A stretch of DNA of 13,248 nucleotides, from the NCBI GenBank assembly GCA_035295125.1, contig DATGJP010000010.1, forward strand, positions 1 to 13,248. Direction: 5' to 3'. The first letter of the stretch is position 1. Every line of letters begins with the position of its first letter. Position numbers and translations under genes: made by a program. Positions 6,241 through 13,248 of this stretch are shown piece after piece. This stretch comes from JAICMB01 sp035295125 (GTDB lineage: Bacteria; Acidobacteriota; Terriglobia; Bryobacterales; Bryobacteraceae). The notes under the pieces are model-generated. The model saw only the letters and a list, made by a program, of their open reading frames with translations, was not told the origin of the DNA and did no database searches.

Positions 6241-6600
6241 ACCCATTCGGTTCTAGCGGAGGTTCCGAGCACGACATGCCCCGTATAGGTCTTGACGGCC
6301 GGAAAGGACGCATCCAGGGTGGCGCCGCCCACCGTGTCAAAAGCAATATCGAAGCCCTCACCATCGGTAGGCTCTTTGACATACGACTCTACCGGCGTTG
6401 TCTGGTAGTCGATTGGGTGGCTCCATATTGTTCGGCGACGAATTTCTTGTCGGGCGACACTGTAGCAAGAACCTCTGCACCGAATGCCCGAGCGACCTGT
6501 ATGTCAACGTGACCGACACCGCCGGCCCCGGCATGGACCAGAACTTTTTGGCCCGTATGCACGCGAGCACGATCCACCAGTCCCTCCCAGGCCGGTCGGC
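6241..6600 (-). pseudogene. Remnant of a zinc-type alcohol dehydrogenase / quinone oxidoreductase (MDR) gene
   Basis: Reading down from 6600, the minus strand gives AWEGLVDRARVHTGQKVLVH, then AGAGGVGHVDIQVARAFGAE, VLATVSPDKKFVAEQYGA. After a one-base shift it continues HPIDYQTTPVESYVKEP, GEGFDIAFDTVGGATLDASF and PAVKTYTGHVV. This is the nucleotide-binding core of MDR dehydrogenases, with the Rossmann motif AGAGGVG and the conserved DTVGG. The shift is at GGG 6415-6417, where one more base would restore ATPIDY. The amino-terminal GroES-like catalytic half is absent: the frame upstream of AWEG does not look like the family and runs towards the 3' end of the TrxR-like gene. The C-terminal part after GHVV is also missing. 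Only about 110 of the usual 320-340 residues remain, so this is a decayed fragment even if the frameshift is a sequencing error. Confidence 0.75.
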
Positions 6601-6673
6601 CGAGACCAGTGATTTGGATATCCACGGAGCCTTTCGACGGGCTGCTGCCAGTGATCTGACCTGTCGGCCGAAA

Positions 6674-8347
6674 CTAGAGTTCTGCCAATGCTCGATGCAC
6701 TAGATGAATACTGATCGCGCCTTCTCCCACCGCCGACGCCACTCGCTTTACGTTTCCGGCCCGCACGTCGCCGACCGCAAACACTCCCGGCAGGCTGGTC
6801 TCCAGCATTTCGGGGGCACGATCGAGCGGCCAATGCGGGTTGCCATTGCCATCGCCAGGCGTATCGAGGTCGCGGCCCGTCAGAATGAAGCCTTTCTGAT
6901 CGAGTGCAAGGCAGCCCTTCAGCCATTCGGTTCGCGGAGAAGCCCCCGTCATAATGAACAGGTGTCGGACGGCGTGCTCCGACTCAGCGCCGGTCCTCCG
7001 GTCTCGCCAGGTAAGGCGCTCCAAATGGTCTTCTCCGTCGAGTCCAGAAATTTCGGTTTGATAATGGAGGTCCACCTTCGGGTTCTCCTCGAGCCGCTGA
7101 ATGAGGTAGCGCGACATTGTGCTGGAGAGTTCCGCTGCCCGCACCAGCATGTATACCCGGCTCGCCGTCTGGGCAAGGAATGCCGCCGCCTGCCCTGCCG
7201 AATTCCCGCCGCCCACGACCGCGACCTCCTCACCCGTGCACAATTGCGATTCCATATAGGTAGCGCCGTAATACACGCCGTTCCCCTCGAACCGTTCCAG
7301 GTTCGGCAGCGCCGGCTTGTTGTACTGTGCTCCCGTGGCGATCACGATTGTGCGCGCCGCCAGCTCCTCTCCACCGTCCAACTTCACCGTATACGGCCGC
7401 CGTTCGCAGGCGAGTCTCAAAACGCTGCGGGCGACCACTATTTGCGCGCCAAACTTCAGAGCCTGCGAGGCGGCGCGCCCCGCCAGTTCCTGTCCCGAAA
7501 TCCCCGTCGGGAATCCCAGGTAATTCTCGATTTTCGAGGTCGATGCCGCCTGCCCGCCAGGCGAACTTGTTTCGATCAGCAGAACATCGAGCCCTTCCGA
7601 GGCCGCATAAACCGCCGCCGCCAGGCCCGCGGGGCCGGCACCCGCAATGATCACGTCCCGGATTTGTTTGCCGCCGCTGACCACACTCAATCCGAGGCCG
7701 GCCGCCAGATCCCGAATCGAAGGGCTGCGCAGCACCCCCCGCCCGGGGCAAATCACGACCGGCACGTCCGTGGGCTTCACTTCGAAACGATCCAGCAGTT
7801 CCTGGGAGGTCTGGTCGCGATCCAGGTCGACATAAGTATAGGGCTGCCCGTTGCGGCTGAGGAATTCCCGGATTTCCAGGGTTCGGGCCGAGTGCTGCGA
7901 TCCCAAAACGACCAAGGCGCCCCAGCCTTGGCGAATCATCTCTAACCGGCGCAGAATGAAGGAGCGCATGAGAATTTCGCTCAGTTCCGTGTCCCTGGCG
8001 ACCAACACCCGCAAGTTCTCGGGGCTGAGTTCGAGAAAATCTCCGCGCTCGCTCACGCGACCAATGACCTGGCTCCGCGCGCCGGAAAGCATGGTCATTT
8101 CCCCGGTGAACCCGCCCGGCTCGTGCAACGCGATCATCCGCTCGCCATCAAGGGACGGCTGCACGATCTCCATACGGCCGGAGAGCAGCACATAGAACGG
8201 AATCACCGTGTCGCCAGGCTTGATCAAGATGTCGCCGCTCCGCACCTGGCGTATACGCCCCAAGGGGCGAATACGGTCGATCTGTTCTTCAGTTAGTGCC
8301 GGGAAGGCCCGGGGGTGTGTTTCCCGCGAAGCAATGACGTTTTCCAT
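6674..8347 (-). CDS. Cyclic-nucleotide-binding / thioredoxin-fold / TrxR-like FAD oxidoreductase fusion
   Basis: The 557 residues hold three modules. Residues 25-135 are a cNMP-binding jelly roll (GDILIKPGDTVIPFYVLLSG, PGGFTGEMTMLSGARS). Residues 143-222 are a thioredoxin/glutaredoxin-like fold without a CxxC (ALVVLGSQHSARTLEIREFL, VPVVICPGRGVLRSPS). Residues 230-557 are a TrxR-type flavoprotein, with FAD motif GAGPAGLAAA (235-244), SPGGQAASTSKIENYLGFP, NAD(P)H motif GGGNSAGQAAAF (379-390) and the late FAD motif FAVGDVRAGNVKRVASAVGE. The TrxR active site CATC is missing: the region reads YYGATYMESQLC. That pattern is typical, as I recall, of this fused family, so it should not reduce thioredoxin by the usual thiol route. 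The likely role is an NAD(P)H-dependent flavoenzyme whose activity or partner choice responds to a nucleotide signal. The length fits the family. No close Shine-Dalgarno sequence is seen. Confidence 0.85.
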   Translation of the reverse strand: MENVIASRETHPRAFPALTEEQIDRIRPLGRIRQVRSGDILIKPGDTVIPFYVLLSGRMEIVQPSLDGERMIALHEPGGFTGEMTMLSGARSQVIGRVSERGDFLELSPENLRVLVARDTELSEILMRSFILRRLEMIRQGWGALVVLGSQHSARTLEIREFLSRNGQPYTYVDLDRDQTSQELLDRFEVKPTDVPVVICPGRGVLRSPSIRDLAAGLGLSVVSGGKQIRDVIIAGAGPAGLAAAVYAASEGLDVLLIETSSPGGQAASTSKIENYLGFPTGISGQELAGRAASQALKFGAQIVVARSVLRLACERRPYTVKLDGGEELAARTIVIATGAQYNKPALPNLERFEGNGVYYGATYMESQLCTGEEVAVVGGGNSAGQAAAFLAQTASRVYMLVRAAELSSTMSRYLIQRLEENPKVDLHYQTEISGLDGEDHLERLTWRDRRTGAESEHAVRHLFIMTGASPRTEWLKGCLALDQKGFILTGRDLDTPGDGNGNPHWPLDRAPEMLETSLPGVFAVGDVRAGNVKRVASAVGEGAISIHLVHRALAEL

Positions 8348-8423
8348 ACTTCGATTCTGCGCTAATTGCGTGCGTGCGTAATCGAGCCCGGATCTCCATT
8401 CCAGATTTTAGGTACTCGGTGCA

Positions 8424-9256
8424 TTACGGGAATAGCACCAAGGCTTGTCCATTTAGCCGCGGCAATCGCACAATAGCCACCAGGCATTCGCCACTCGTGA
8501 AATCGAAGCCGACCACCTCGTCGCGGGCGACGCAGTACAGGACTCGACTGTTCGCAAAGCGCAAACCGCGAGGGTTGCGGAACTCAACCTTTTTATTGGG
8601 AGCGAAAACTCGGACGAGGTGTCCGTCCCTCGTATCGTATTCCCGAACGCTCGTCACTGCGTCCCCGGCTCCGAATGGATGCTCGCGGGAAACGACAATA
8701 TTGCCGTTGGGCGCGATTGCGAGATCGAGCGGGCTCAAGTCGTGATCAGTGACTAGCCGATGAGGCTGCATAGGTGCGCCTGGAGTAAAGGCCACTATGG
8801 CGTTATCGCCTCGCCCATTAGGGTCGACTCCTGAAGCGAGGAACAGCCGCCCATCATGACTGAAGGCAAACCCTCGAGGAAAAGGCACCACCCCGGGCGG
8901 CAACAGATGCTCTCCTGGAGCATCAAGACTGTCGAGAACGCGATGATTGTACGTTTGCTGCGCAACCCGACGAAATAACGCCCGTCGGGGCCGAAATTGC
9001 CGCCGCCGGGATTCAGGCCTTCAATCCGGCCAGTGTCACGAACGACTCGCCCATCCACGGAGATCGCTACTACCTGATCGGCCCCACTGTTTAGAAACAG
9101 CAAGTTTTCCTTTGGATCGACGGCAAGGCCGCGCGGATCAGCAATGCGATCATCATCGATAAACGTTCCGCGGAGGCTGCCGTCCGATTCAAATGCGAGC
9201 AGCGCCCCAAATCCGTTTCCACTGGCACCGGACGCGCTTGTAACGAGAAGGGGCAT
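8424..9256 (-). CDS. NHL/SMP-30-like beta-propeller protein, frame broken by a missing base near 8940
   Basis: From ATG 9256 the frame gives MPLLVTSASGASGNGFGALL, IADPRGLAVDPKENLLFLNS, GADQVVAISVDGRVV and NPGGGNFGPDGRYFVGLRSK, then RTIIA. A second frame continues VLDSLDAPGEHLLPPGVVPF, PRGFAFSHDGRLFLASGVDP, LDLAIAPNGNIVVSREHPFG and FRNPRGLRFANSRVLYCVAR. Adding one G at GCGTTC (about 8940) joins them as TIIAVLDSLDAPGEH, and the whole becomes exactly 277 residues. The repeated PxGxAxxxxGxL(F/Y) blocks are NHL/SMP-30-type propeller blades. No signal peptide is seen, so it may be cytoplasmic. An upstream ATG at 9301 would overlap the DUF2721 gene and is less likely. Ligand and reaction are unknown. 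It starts 16 nt after the DUF2721 stop and probably belongs to the same transcript. Confidence 0.7.
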
Positions 9257-9272
9257 TGTGCAACATCCGCCG

Positions 9273-9752
9273 TTATCGCGGACCCTGGGTTTCTTCTTCA
9301 AGATTCTTGATAGCCAAACGTGTTTCCCGCATCATTATGGTGCACCCGGTGACAAGGCCAGCAACTCCCACGGTGCCCGCGAGGAGTCCGAGCAGAGCAA
9401 TGAAATTGCAGGAGAGGTGCTGGCCGGAAGCTGTAAATACAGACCCGAAGAGCGAGATCAACGCAGCCGCAGCGAACGATCCGAGCGACAGGTAGAACAA
9501 TCTTAGTGCCCGAAGAACAAGGGTCCAGCGCACTCTGAGGTCCTGCAGTTTACGCTGGCAGGCCTCGAGATTCCTAGTGTTTGGAGCTGCATTAGCGAGT
9601 TCCGCTGACACTACGCGTGTTCTGTCCACAACTCGAGCTAGCCGATTGGCCGTTCCCAAGCAAAGTACGGAAGAGGCGTTAGTCAGAATCGCCGGCGCGA
9701 CGACGATCGTTAATGCAGCAAACGGATTGTCGCCAAACGATGCCATTTCCAT
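9273..9752 (-). CDS. DUF2721 membrane protein
   Basis: The 159-residue product opens with the DUF2721 signature NPFAALTIVVAPAILTNASS followed by VLCLGTANRLARVVDRTRVV. It has three hydrophobic segments: about residues 10-32, 84-106 (LFYLSLGSFAAAALISLFGS) and 113-136 (FIALLGLLAGTVGVAGLVTG). Between the first two lies a charged helical stretch (residues 38-80) that probably faces the cytoplasm. DUF2721 proteins are small bacterial inner-membrane proteins with no assigned function. A second ATG 6 nt inside (9746) is an alternative start. It follows the molybdenum hydroxylase gene by 46 nt on the same strand and precedes the NHL propeller gene. Confidence 0.85.
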   Translation of the reverse strand: MEMASFGDNPFAALTIVVAPAILTNASSVLCLGTANRLARVVDRTRVVSAELANAAPNTRNLEACQRKLQDLRVRWTLVLRALRLFYLSLGSFAAAALISLFGSVFTASGQHLSCNFIALLGLLAGTVGVAGLVTGCTIMMRETRLAIKNLEEETQGPR

Positions 9753-9798
9753 TTACCCGAACTAGCGTTCATGCCTGACGGAAAAACGGCGTCCCTCG

Positions 9799-12006
9799 TC
9801 ACAACAGCTTCTCGATCGTGATCGGAAGGCCCCTCACGCGCTTACCTGTTGCGTGATAGACAGCGTTGGCAATCGCCGGTGCGACTGACACTGAAGCGAG
9901 TTCTCCCAGTCCTTTTCCGCCGATCGGGCTGGCTTCCTCGTCGAACTCGCCCACGAACAGCACATCGAGCTCTGGAATGTCCGCGCATGCCGGTACGAGG
10001 TAGCCGGAGTAATTGCGGTTGAGAAAGCGGCCTAGCGTCGGATCCGTCTCCGTGCGCTCTAGCAGGGCTTGTCCGACGCCCCAGATGATTCCGCCGATCG
10101 CCTGGCTGCGTGCGGTCTTGGGGTTGATGACTCGGCCGCAGTCGTACGCGCCAACAAATCGGCTCAGACGAACGAGCCCAAGATCCGGATCGACGTGAAC
10201 TTCGGCGAATACCGCGGAGAAACTGAAGGTCGCCTTTGGCCCTTCCGGGGTGGGGTCGTAATTCCCATCGCCCACGAGCGACGCAAGGTCATTGCGATCC
10301 AATACTTCAGCATAGGAAACATCGCGATTCTTCTCCGGCAGCATCAGTTTGCCATCACTAGCCACAATTTCATCAATTCCGACGTCCGCGAAAGGCGCAA
10401 ACCGGCCAGTTCGCGCCAGCTCAATTGCTTTGTCGCGCGCGGCCTTTGCGGCCAGCATCACGGACCCTCCAGCGTTGGCTAAAGTGGCCGACCCGATTGA
10501 CGCGTGAGATTTAGGCAACCTCGTGTCACCAATTCGCACACTGATTTTTTCTGGTGGCAGTCCAAGCGTGTCGGCAGCGATCTGTTGAAAGACGGTGTAC
10601 GTCCCGGTGCCTATGTCGTGCGTCCCGGCCTCGACCAGCGCCGTACCGTCACAATTTAACGTTACCCGGGCCTGTGCCGGCCAGCGCCAATGGGTGTAGA
10701 TTGCGCATGCCATTCCTTGGCCGATCAGATAACGGCCGTCCCGCATCGAGCGAGGTTCAGGGGTCCTTTTCTCCCATCCGAAGCGCGCGGCTCCTTCCGC
10801 CAGGCACTTGCGCATCGCACGAGTGGAAAACGGGCGTCCAGTGTCGGGGTCAACTTGGGTATCGTTCAGCAGACGAATGGTGACCGGATCCACTCCAGTG
10901 GCGTAGGCAAGTTCGTCGAGCGCGCTTTCGAGAGCAAAATGTCCAAGGGCCTCGTGGGGTGCACGGAGCGCCGTCGGAGTGTTCCGATTCACATGGACGA
11001 TCTTGTGATTTGTCGCGATGCCTCCGCGCGCATCCCAGAGCGAGCGTGGGCAGAGCGCCGCGTACTCGATGTAGTTGTCGAACATGGAACTCGGCGTAAT
11101 GCTGTCATGGCGAATCCCGTTCAGCCTGCCAGTGCCGTCTGCGCCCAACGCGATTGTCTGAACACTCGCCGCCTGATGGCCAACCATAGAATACTTTTGC
11201 GCCCGCGTCAGCTGAACATGTACCGGCCGGCCCAAGACATTCGCTGCCAGTGCTGCCAACAGGGTATGCGGCCAGACGTACCCCTTGCACCCAAACCCGC
11301 CGCCCAGAAACTGAGACACGACGTTGATCTTTTCTTGAGGAATACCGAGCACCATCGAGACAAGTTCTTTTGTTCCAAAGATGTGCTGAGTCGTTTCATA
11401 GAGGGTCAGCACGCCATTGGCGTCCCACACGGCCGTTGTGGCGTGCGGCTCCATCGGGTTGTGGTGTCGGTCTGATGTGGTGTAGATTTGTTTGGTTTGA
11501 AAAAGGCTGGCAGAGATCGCTTCATCCGCGTTTCCGACCGACGAGGCGACCGGCCATAGGAATTGTGGCGGTTGAACCGCATCGTTCGGCGCTTGCGGAC
11601 CGAAGACGGCCGGCTGTTCCGTTTCGTAATCGACCCTGATCAGTGTGCCGGCATATGCTGCCTGATCGCGCGACGTGCCGACAACCAACGCGATCGGCTG
11701 GTCGGCGTAGAGAATCCTGTCGTCCTGAAGAGGAAGATAGGATTGCCCATGGGGGTGCAAATGGCTCCAGGGCTTTGGGGTCGGGTTCATGCGCGGCATA
11801 TTGCGATGGGTAAAGACTGCCAACACTCCGGGAGCGTGCTCCGCCTCGGCTGTGTCGATCGATGTCGTCCGCCCATTCGCAATCGTGCTCTGGACGATAA
11901 CGCCGTGAACGGTGCCCTCGATAGGAATGTCGGACGTATAGTGTGCTCCGCCAGTCACTTTGAGGCGTCCGTCGATTCGGGAGATTGGCTGTCCGATGGC
12001 GTTCAT
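9799..12006 (-). CDS. paoC: Molybdopterin-binding subunit of a xanthine dehydrogenase-family aldehyde oxidoreductase (PaoC/YagR-like)
   Basis: The 735-residue length is close to that of E. coli PaoC. Motifs in order are IGQPISRIDGRLKVTGGAHY, FTHRNMPRM, the substrate-channel block DRHHNPMEPHATTAVWD, FLGGGFGCKGYVWPHTLLAA, TALRAPHEALGHFALESALD, HDIGTGTYTVFQQIAADTLG, SIGSATLANAGGSVMLAA and, near the end, GGKGLGE with the likely catalytic Glu702. The family oxidises aldehydes or N-heterocycles by hydroxylation at a molybdenum centre carrying the MCD/MPT cofactor, passing electrons to 2Fe-2S and FAD subunits. PaoABC of E. coli is periplasmic and acts on aromatic aldehydes; the substrate here cannot be read from sequence. 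Its ATG overlaps the stop of the FAD subunit gene by 4 nt, showing coupling. The frame is intact. The symbol indicates the family, not proven orthology. Confidence 0.9.
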   Translation of the reverse strand: MNAIGQPISRIDGRLKVTGGAHYTSDIPIEGTVHGVIVQSTIANGRTTSIDTAEAEHAPGVLAVFTHRNMPRMNPTPKPWSHLHPHGQSYLPLQDDRILYADQPIALVVGTSRDQAAYAGTLIRVDYETEQPAVFGPQAPNDAVQPPQFLWPVASSVGNADEAISASLFQTKQIYTTSDRHHNPMEPHATTAVWDANGVLTLYETTQHIFGTKELVSMVLGIPQEKINVVSQFLGGGFGCKGYVWPHTLLAALAANVLGRPVHVQLTRAQKYSMVGHQAASVQTIALGADGTGRLNGIRHDSITPSSMFDNYIEYAALCPRSLWDARGGIATNHKIVHVNRNTPTALRAPHEALGHFALESALDELAYATGVDPVTIRLLNDTQVDPDTGRPFSTRAMRKCLAEGAARFGWEKRTPEPRSMRDGRYLIGQGMACAIYTHWRWPAQARVTLNCDGTALVEAGTHDIGTGTYTVFQQIAADTLGLPPEKISVRIGDTRLPKSHASIGSATLANAGGSVMLAAKAARDKAIELARTGRFAPFADVGIDEIVASDGKLMLPEKNRDVSYAEVLDRNDLASLVGDGNYDPTPEGPKATFSFSAVFAEVHVDPDLGLVRLSRFVGAYDCGRVINPKTARSQAIGGIIWGVGQALLERTETDPTLGRFLNRNYSGYLVPACADIPELDVLFVGEFDEEASPIGGKGLGELASVSVAPAIANAVYHATGKRVRGLPITIEKLL

Positions 12007-12998
12007 ACACGTGCTCCCGCGGTCTCGAGCGCCCGCAGCGCGACACGCTGGGCAAGTTCGACTTTGAACGCGTTTTGTGCGAGCGGGCGAGCTTCGGTGA
12101 ATGACGTTGCAATCGCCGTCCTAAGCGCCTCGGCATTGTCCAGCGATATGCCTCGCAGCGCAGATTCGGCCGCCTTCAAGCGCCACGGCTTGTGTGCAAC
12201 GCCGCCCATCGCGAGTCGCGCCGATTCAATGCGCCCGTCGCGGACTGCCACGGCGGCCGCCGCCGATACTAGCGCGAATTCGTACGACTGGCGGTCGCGA
12301 AGCTTGAAGTAGTGCGAGGCGCGTCCCTCAATCCGCGGTGGTACTTCAACCGCTACGATGAGATCGCCACGATCGAGCACGTTGTCGCGTTCGGGCGTGT
12401 TACCGGGCAGCCGATGGAATTCCCTGAACGGGATCGACCGTTGTCCACGAAGCCCGCGCACCAAAACAATCGCATCCAGCGCGGAGAACGCCACCGCCAA
12501 GTCCGAGGGATTTGTCGCTACGCAATCATCGGACCACCCGAAGATCGCGAGATTGCGATTGAACCCATATCGCGCCGAACAACCGGAGCCGGGCCGCCGT
12601 TTGTTGCAAGGGAGGTCGTCTTCATCACGAAAGTATGCGCAGCGAGTCCGTTGCATGATGTTCCCGCCTATGGTCGCCATGTTTCGGAGTTGGCCTGATG
12701 CTGCAAACAGCAAGCTTTCGGCGATCACCGGAAAACGGGATCGTACGTCCAAGTTCGCTGCCACATCGCTCATTCGCGCTAGCGAGCCCAGGCGAAGGCC
12801 ACCATCATGGAGGGCCTCGATTTGCGCCATATCAGGCAAGTGATTGATGTCCAACAGACGGTCGGGAAGCGTTACCCTGTCCTTCATTAGGCCGATCAGG
12901 TCGGTGCCGCCCGCTATGAAGGCGAGATGAGCGTCATGGGCATGGGCAGTGATCGCGGCTGAAATATCGGCCGGCCTCGAAAGCGTGAATGGATGCAT
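12003..12998 (-). CDS. paoB: FAD-binding subunit with extra 4Fe-4S site (PaoB/YagS-like)
   Basis: The 331 residues follow the CO-dehydrogenase flavoprotein fold. The FAD motifs are AFIAGGTDLIGLMKD (26-40) and ATIGGNIMQRTRC (108-120). Next comes the PaoB-specific insertion AYFRDEDDLPCNKRRPGSGC and, further on, DDCVATNPSDLAVA. Cys120, Cys131, Cys140 and Cys159 match the four cysteines that hold a 4Fe-4S cluster in E. coli PaoB, an addition absent from ordinary xanthine dehydrogenase FAD subunits. The C-terminal domain has YFKLRDRQSYEFALVSAAAA and MGGVAHKPWRLKAAE. It relays electrons from the 2Fe-2S subunit to FAD and an external acceptor. It starts 2 nt after the 2Fe-2S subunit gene ends and overlaps the Mo subunit gene by 4 nt. 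Confidence 0.9.
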   Translation of the reverse strand: MHPFTLSRPADISAAITAHAHDAHLAFIAGGTDLIGLMKDRVTLPDRLLDINHLPDMAQIEALHDGGLRLGSLARMSDVAANLDVRSRFPVIAESLLFAASGQLRNMATIGGNIMQRTRCAYFRDEDDLPCNKRRPGSGCSARYGFNRNLAIFGWSDDCVATNPSDLAVAFSALDAIVLVRGLRGQRSIPFREFHRLPGNTPERDNVLDRGDLIVAVEVPPRIEGRASHYFKLRDRQSYEFALVSAAAAVAVRDGRIESARLAMGGVAHKPWRLKAAESALRGISLDNAEALRTAIATSFTEARPLAQNAFKVELAQRVALRALETAGARV

Positions 12999-13000
12999 GT

Positions 13001-13248
13001 TTACCGCCTCCTTGCTGCTTCAGCGACCGCTGCAACAATGTTGGGATAGCACGAGCAGCGACACAGGTTGCCACTCATGCGCTCGCGAATCTCTGCTGGC
13101 GACAGATCCTCAATTGTGAATGGCTTCGTGACGTCCTCGGTCGCCGCACTCGGCCAGCCCGCTGCCGCTTCTTCGATCACTGTGACGGCAGACATGATCT
13201 GGCCCGAAGTACAGAAGCCGCACTGAAACCCGTCATGCTCAATAAACA
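13001..13248 (-). CDS. paoA: 2Fe-2S subunit of the same molybdenum hydroxylase (PaoA/YagT-like), N-terminal part beyond the window
   Basis: The frame enters from the right edge. The visible 81 residues begin FIEHDGFQCGFCTSGQIMSA and include the C-terminal helical-bundle signature ERMSGNLCRCSCYPNIVAAV. These are the C-x2-C and C-x-C ligands of the second 2Fe-2S cluster of xanthine dehydrogenase-type ferredoxin domains. The plant-ferredoxin-like first cluster and any Tat signal peptide lie outside the window, so export cannot be judged. The usual GNLCRCGAYPNI appears here as GNLCRCSCYPNI, with an extra cysteine. It is the first visible gene of the operon and would pass electrons from the Mo centre towards the FAD subunit. 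Confidence 0.88.
   Translation of the reverse strand, partial: FIEHDGFQCGFCTSGQIMSAVTVIEEAAAGWPSAATEDVTKPFTIEDLSPAEIRERMSGNLCRCSCYPNIVAAVAEAARRR

Noticed and set aside
6704..7945. A 413-codon plus-strand open frame opposite the TrxR-like gene
   Set aside because: It is arginine- and histidine-rich with no recognisable motif, and lies entirely antisense to a gene with clear FAD and NAD(P)H motifs.
8360..8385. Short GCGT tandem repeats in the gap upstream of the TrxR-like gene
   Set aside because: Only about three units of 4 nt, imperfectly placed; too short to support a repeat or operator.
10690..11475. A 261-codon plus-strand open frame opposite the Mo subunit gene
   Set aside because: It is antisense to an intact, strongly conserved enzyme subunit and has no domain of its own.

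Overview
The window is a 13.2 kb piece of a moderately GC-rich bacterial chromosome, probably from a soil or sediment organism. The gene set resembles that of Acidobacteriota, but this is inferred from protein style and a proteobacterial source is not excluded. There are no tRNA, rRNA, CRISPR or transposase genes. Both edges cut through genes: a membrane protein on the left and a 2Fe-2S subunit on the right.

The main point is that two coding regions are each interrupted by one in-frame UGA exactly where relatives carry a redox-active cysteine (U-x-x-C). Each UGA is followed at about 18-20 nt by a perfect hairpin with a GUC-containing apical loop, which fits the bacterial SECIS model. I read them as selenoproteins. 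They are a GrdB-like protein (581-1324, Sec161) and a secreted thioredoxin-fold/DsbD-N fusion (3477-4640, Sec87). Read conventionally, each would be split into two unrelated-looking small ORFs.

Layout on the left. After a truncated membrane protein (2-463) comes the GrdB-like selenoprotein on the plus strand. An ECF sigma factor and its zinc-finger anti-sigma follow on the minus strand (about 2177-1338, overlapping ATGA). Diverging from the sigma gene is a plus-strand operon: secreted DUF302 protein, polytopic membrane protein, then the selenoredoxin, whose start overlaps the preceding stop. The sigma/anti-sigma pair is the obvious candidate regulator of this envelope redox operon, but that is inference.

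Layout on the right. Everything from 13248 down to 4561 is on the minus strand. In transcription order it holds a molybdenum hydroxylase operon of the PaoABC type (2Fe-2S, FAD plus 4Fe-4S, Mo subunits), a DUF2721 membrane protein and an NHL/SMP-30-like beta-propeller. Then come a cyclic-nucleotide-binding/thioredoxin-fold/TrxR-like flavoprotein that lacks the TrxR CxxC, a remnant of a zinc-type alcohol dehydrogenase (MDR) gene, a secreted YncE-like propeller and a TfoX-N protein that converges on the selenoredoxin.

Four genes (sigma factor, membrane protein, MDR remnant, NHL propeller) need a single-base correction to restore the frame, each next to a short homopolymer or repeated base. This suggests consensus errors of a draft or metagenome assembly at least as much as gene decay. 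The two UGA codons are different in kind: the frame is unchanged on both sides.
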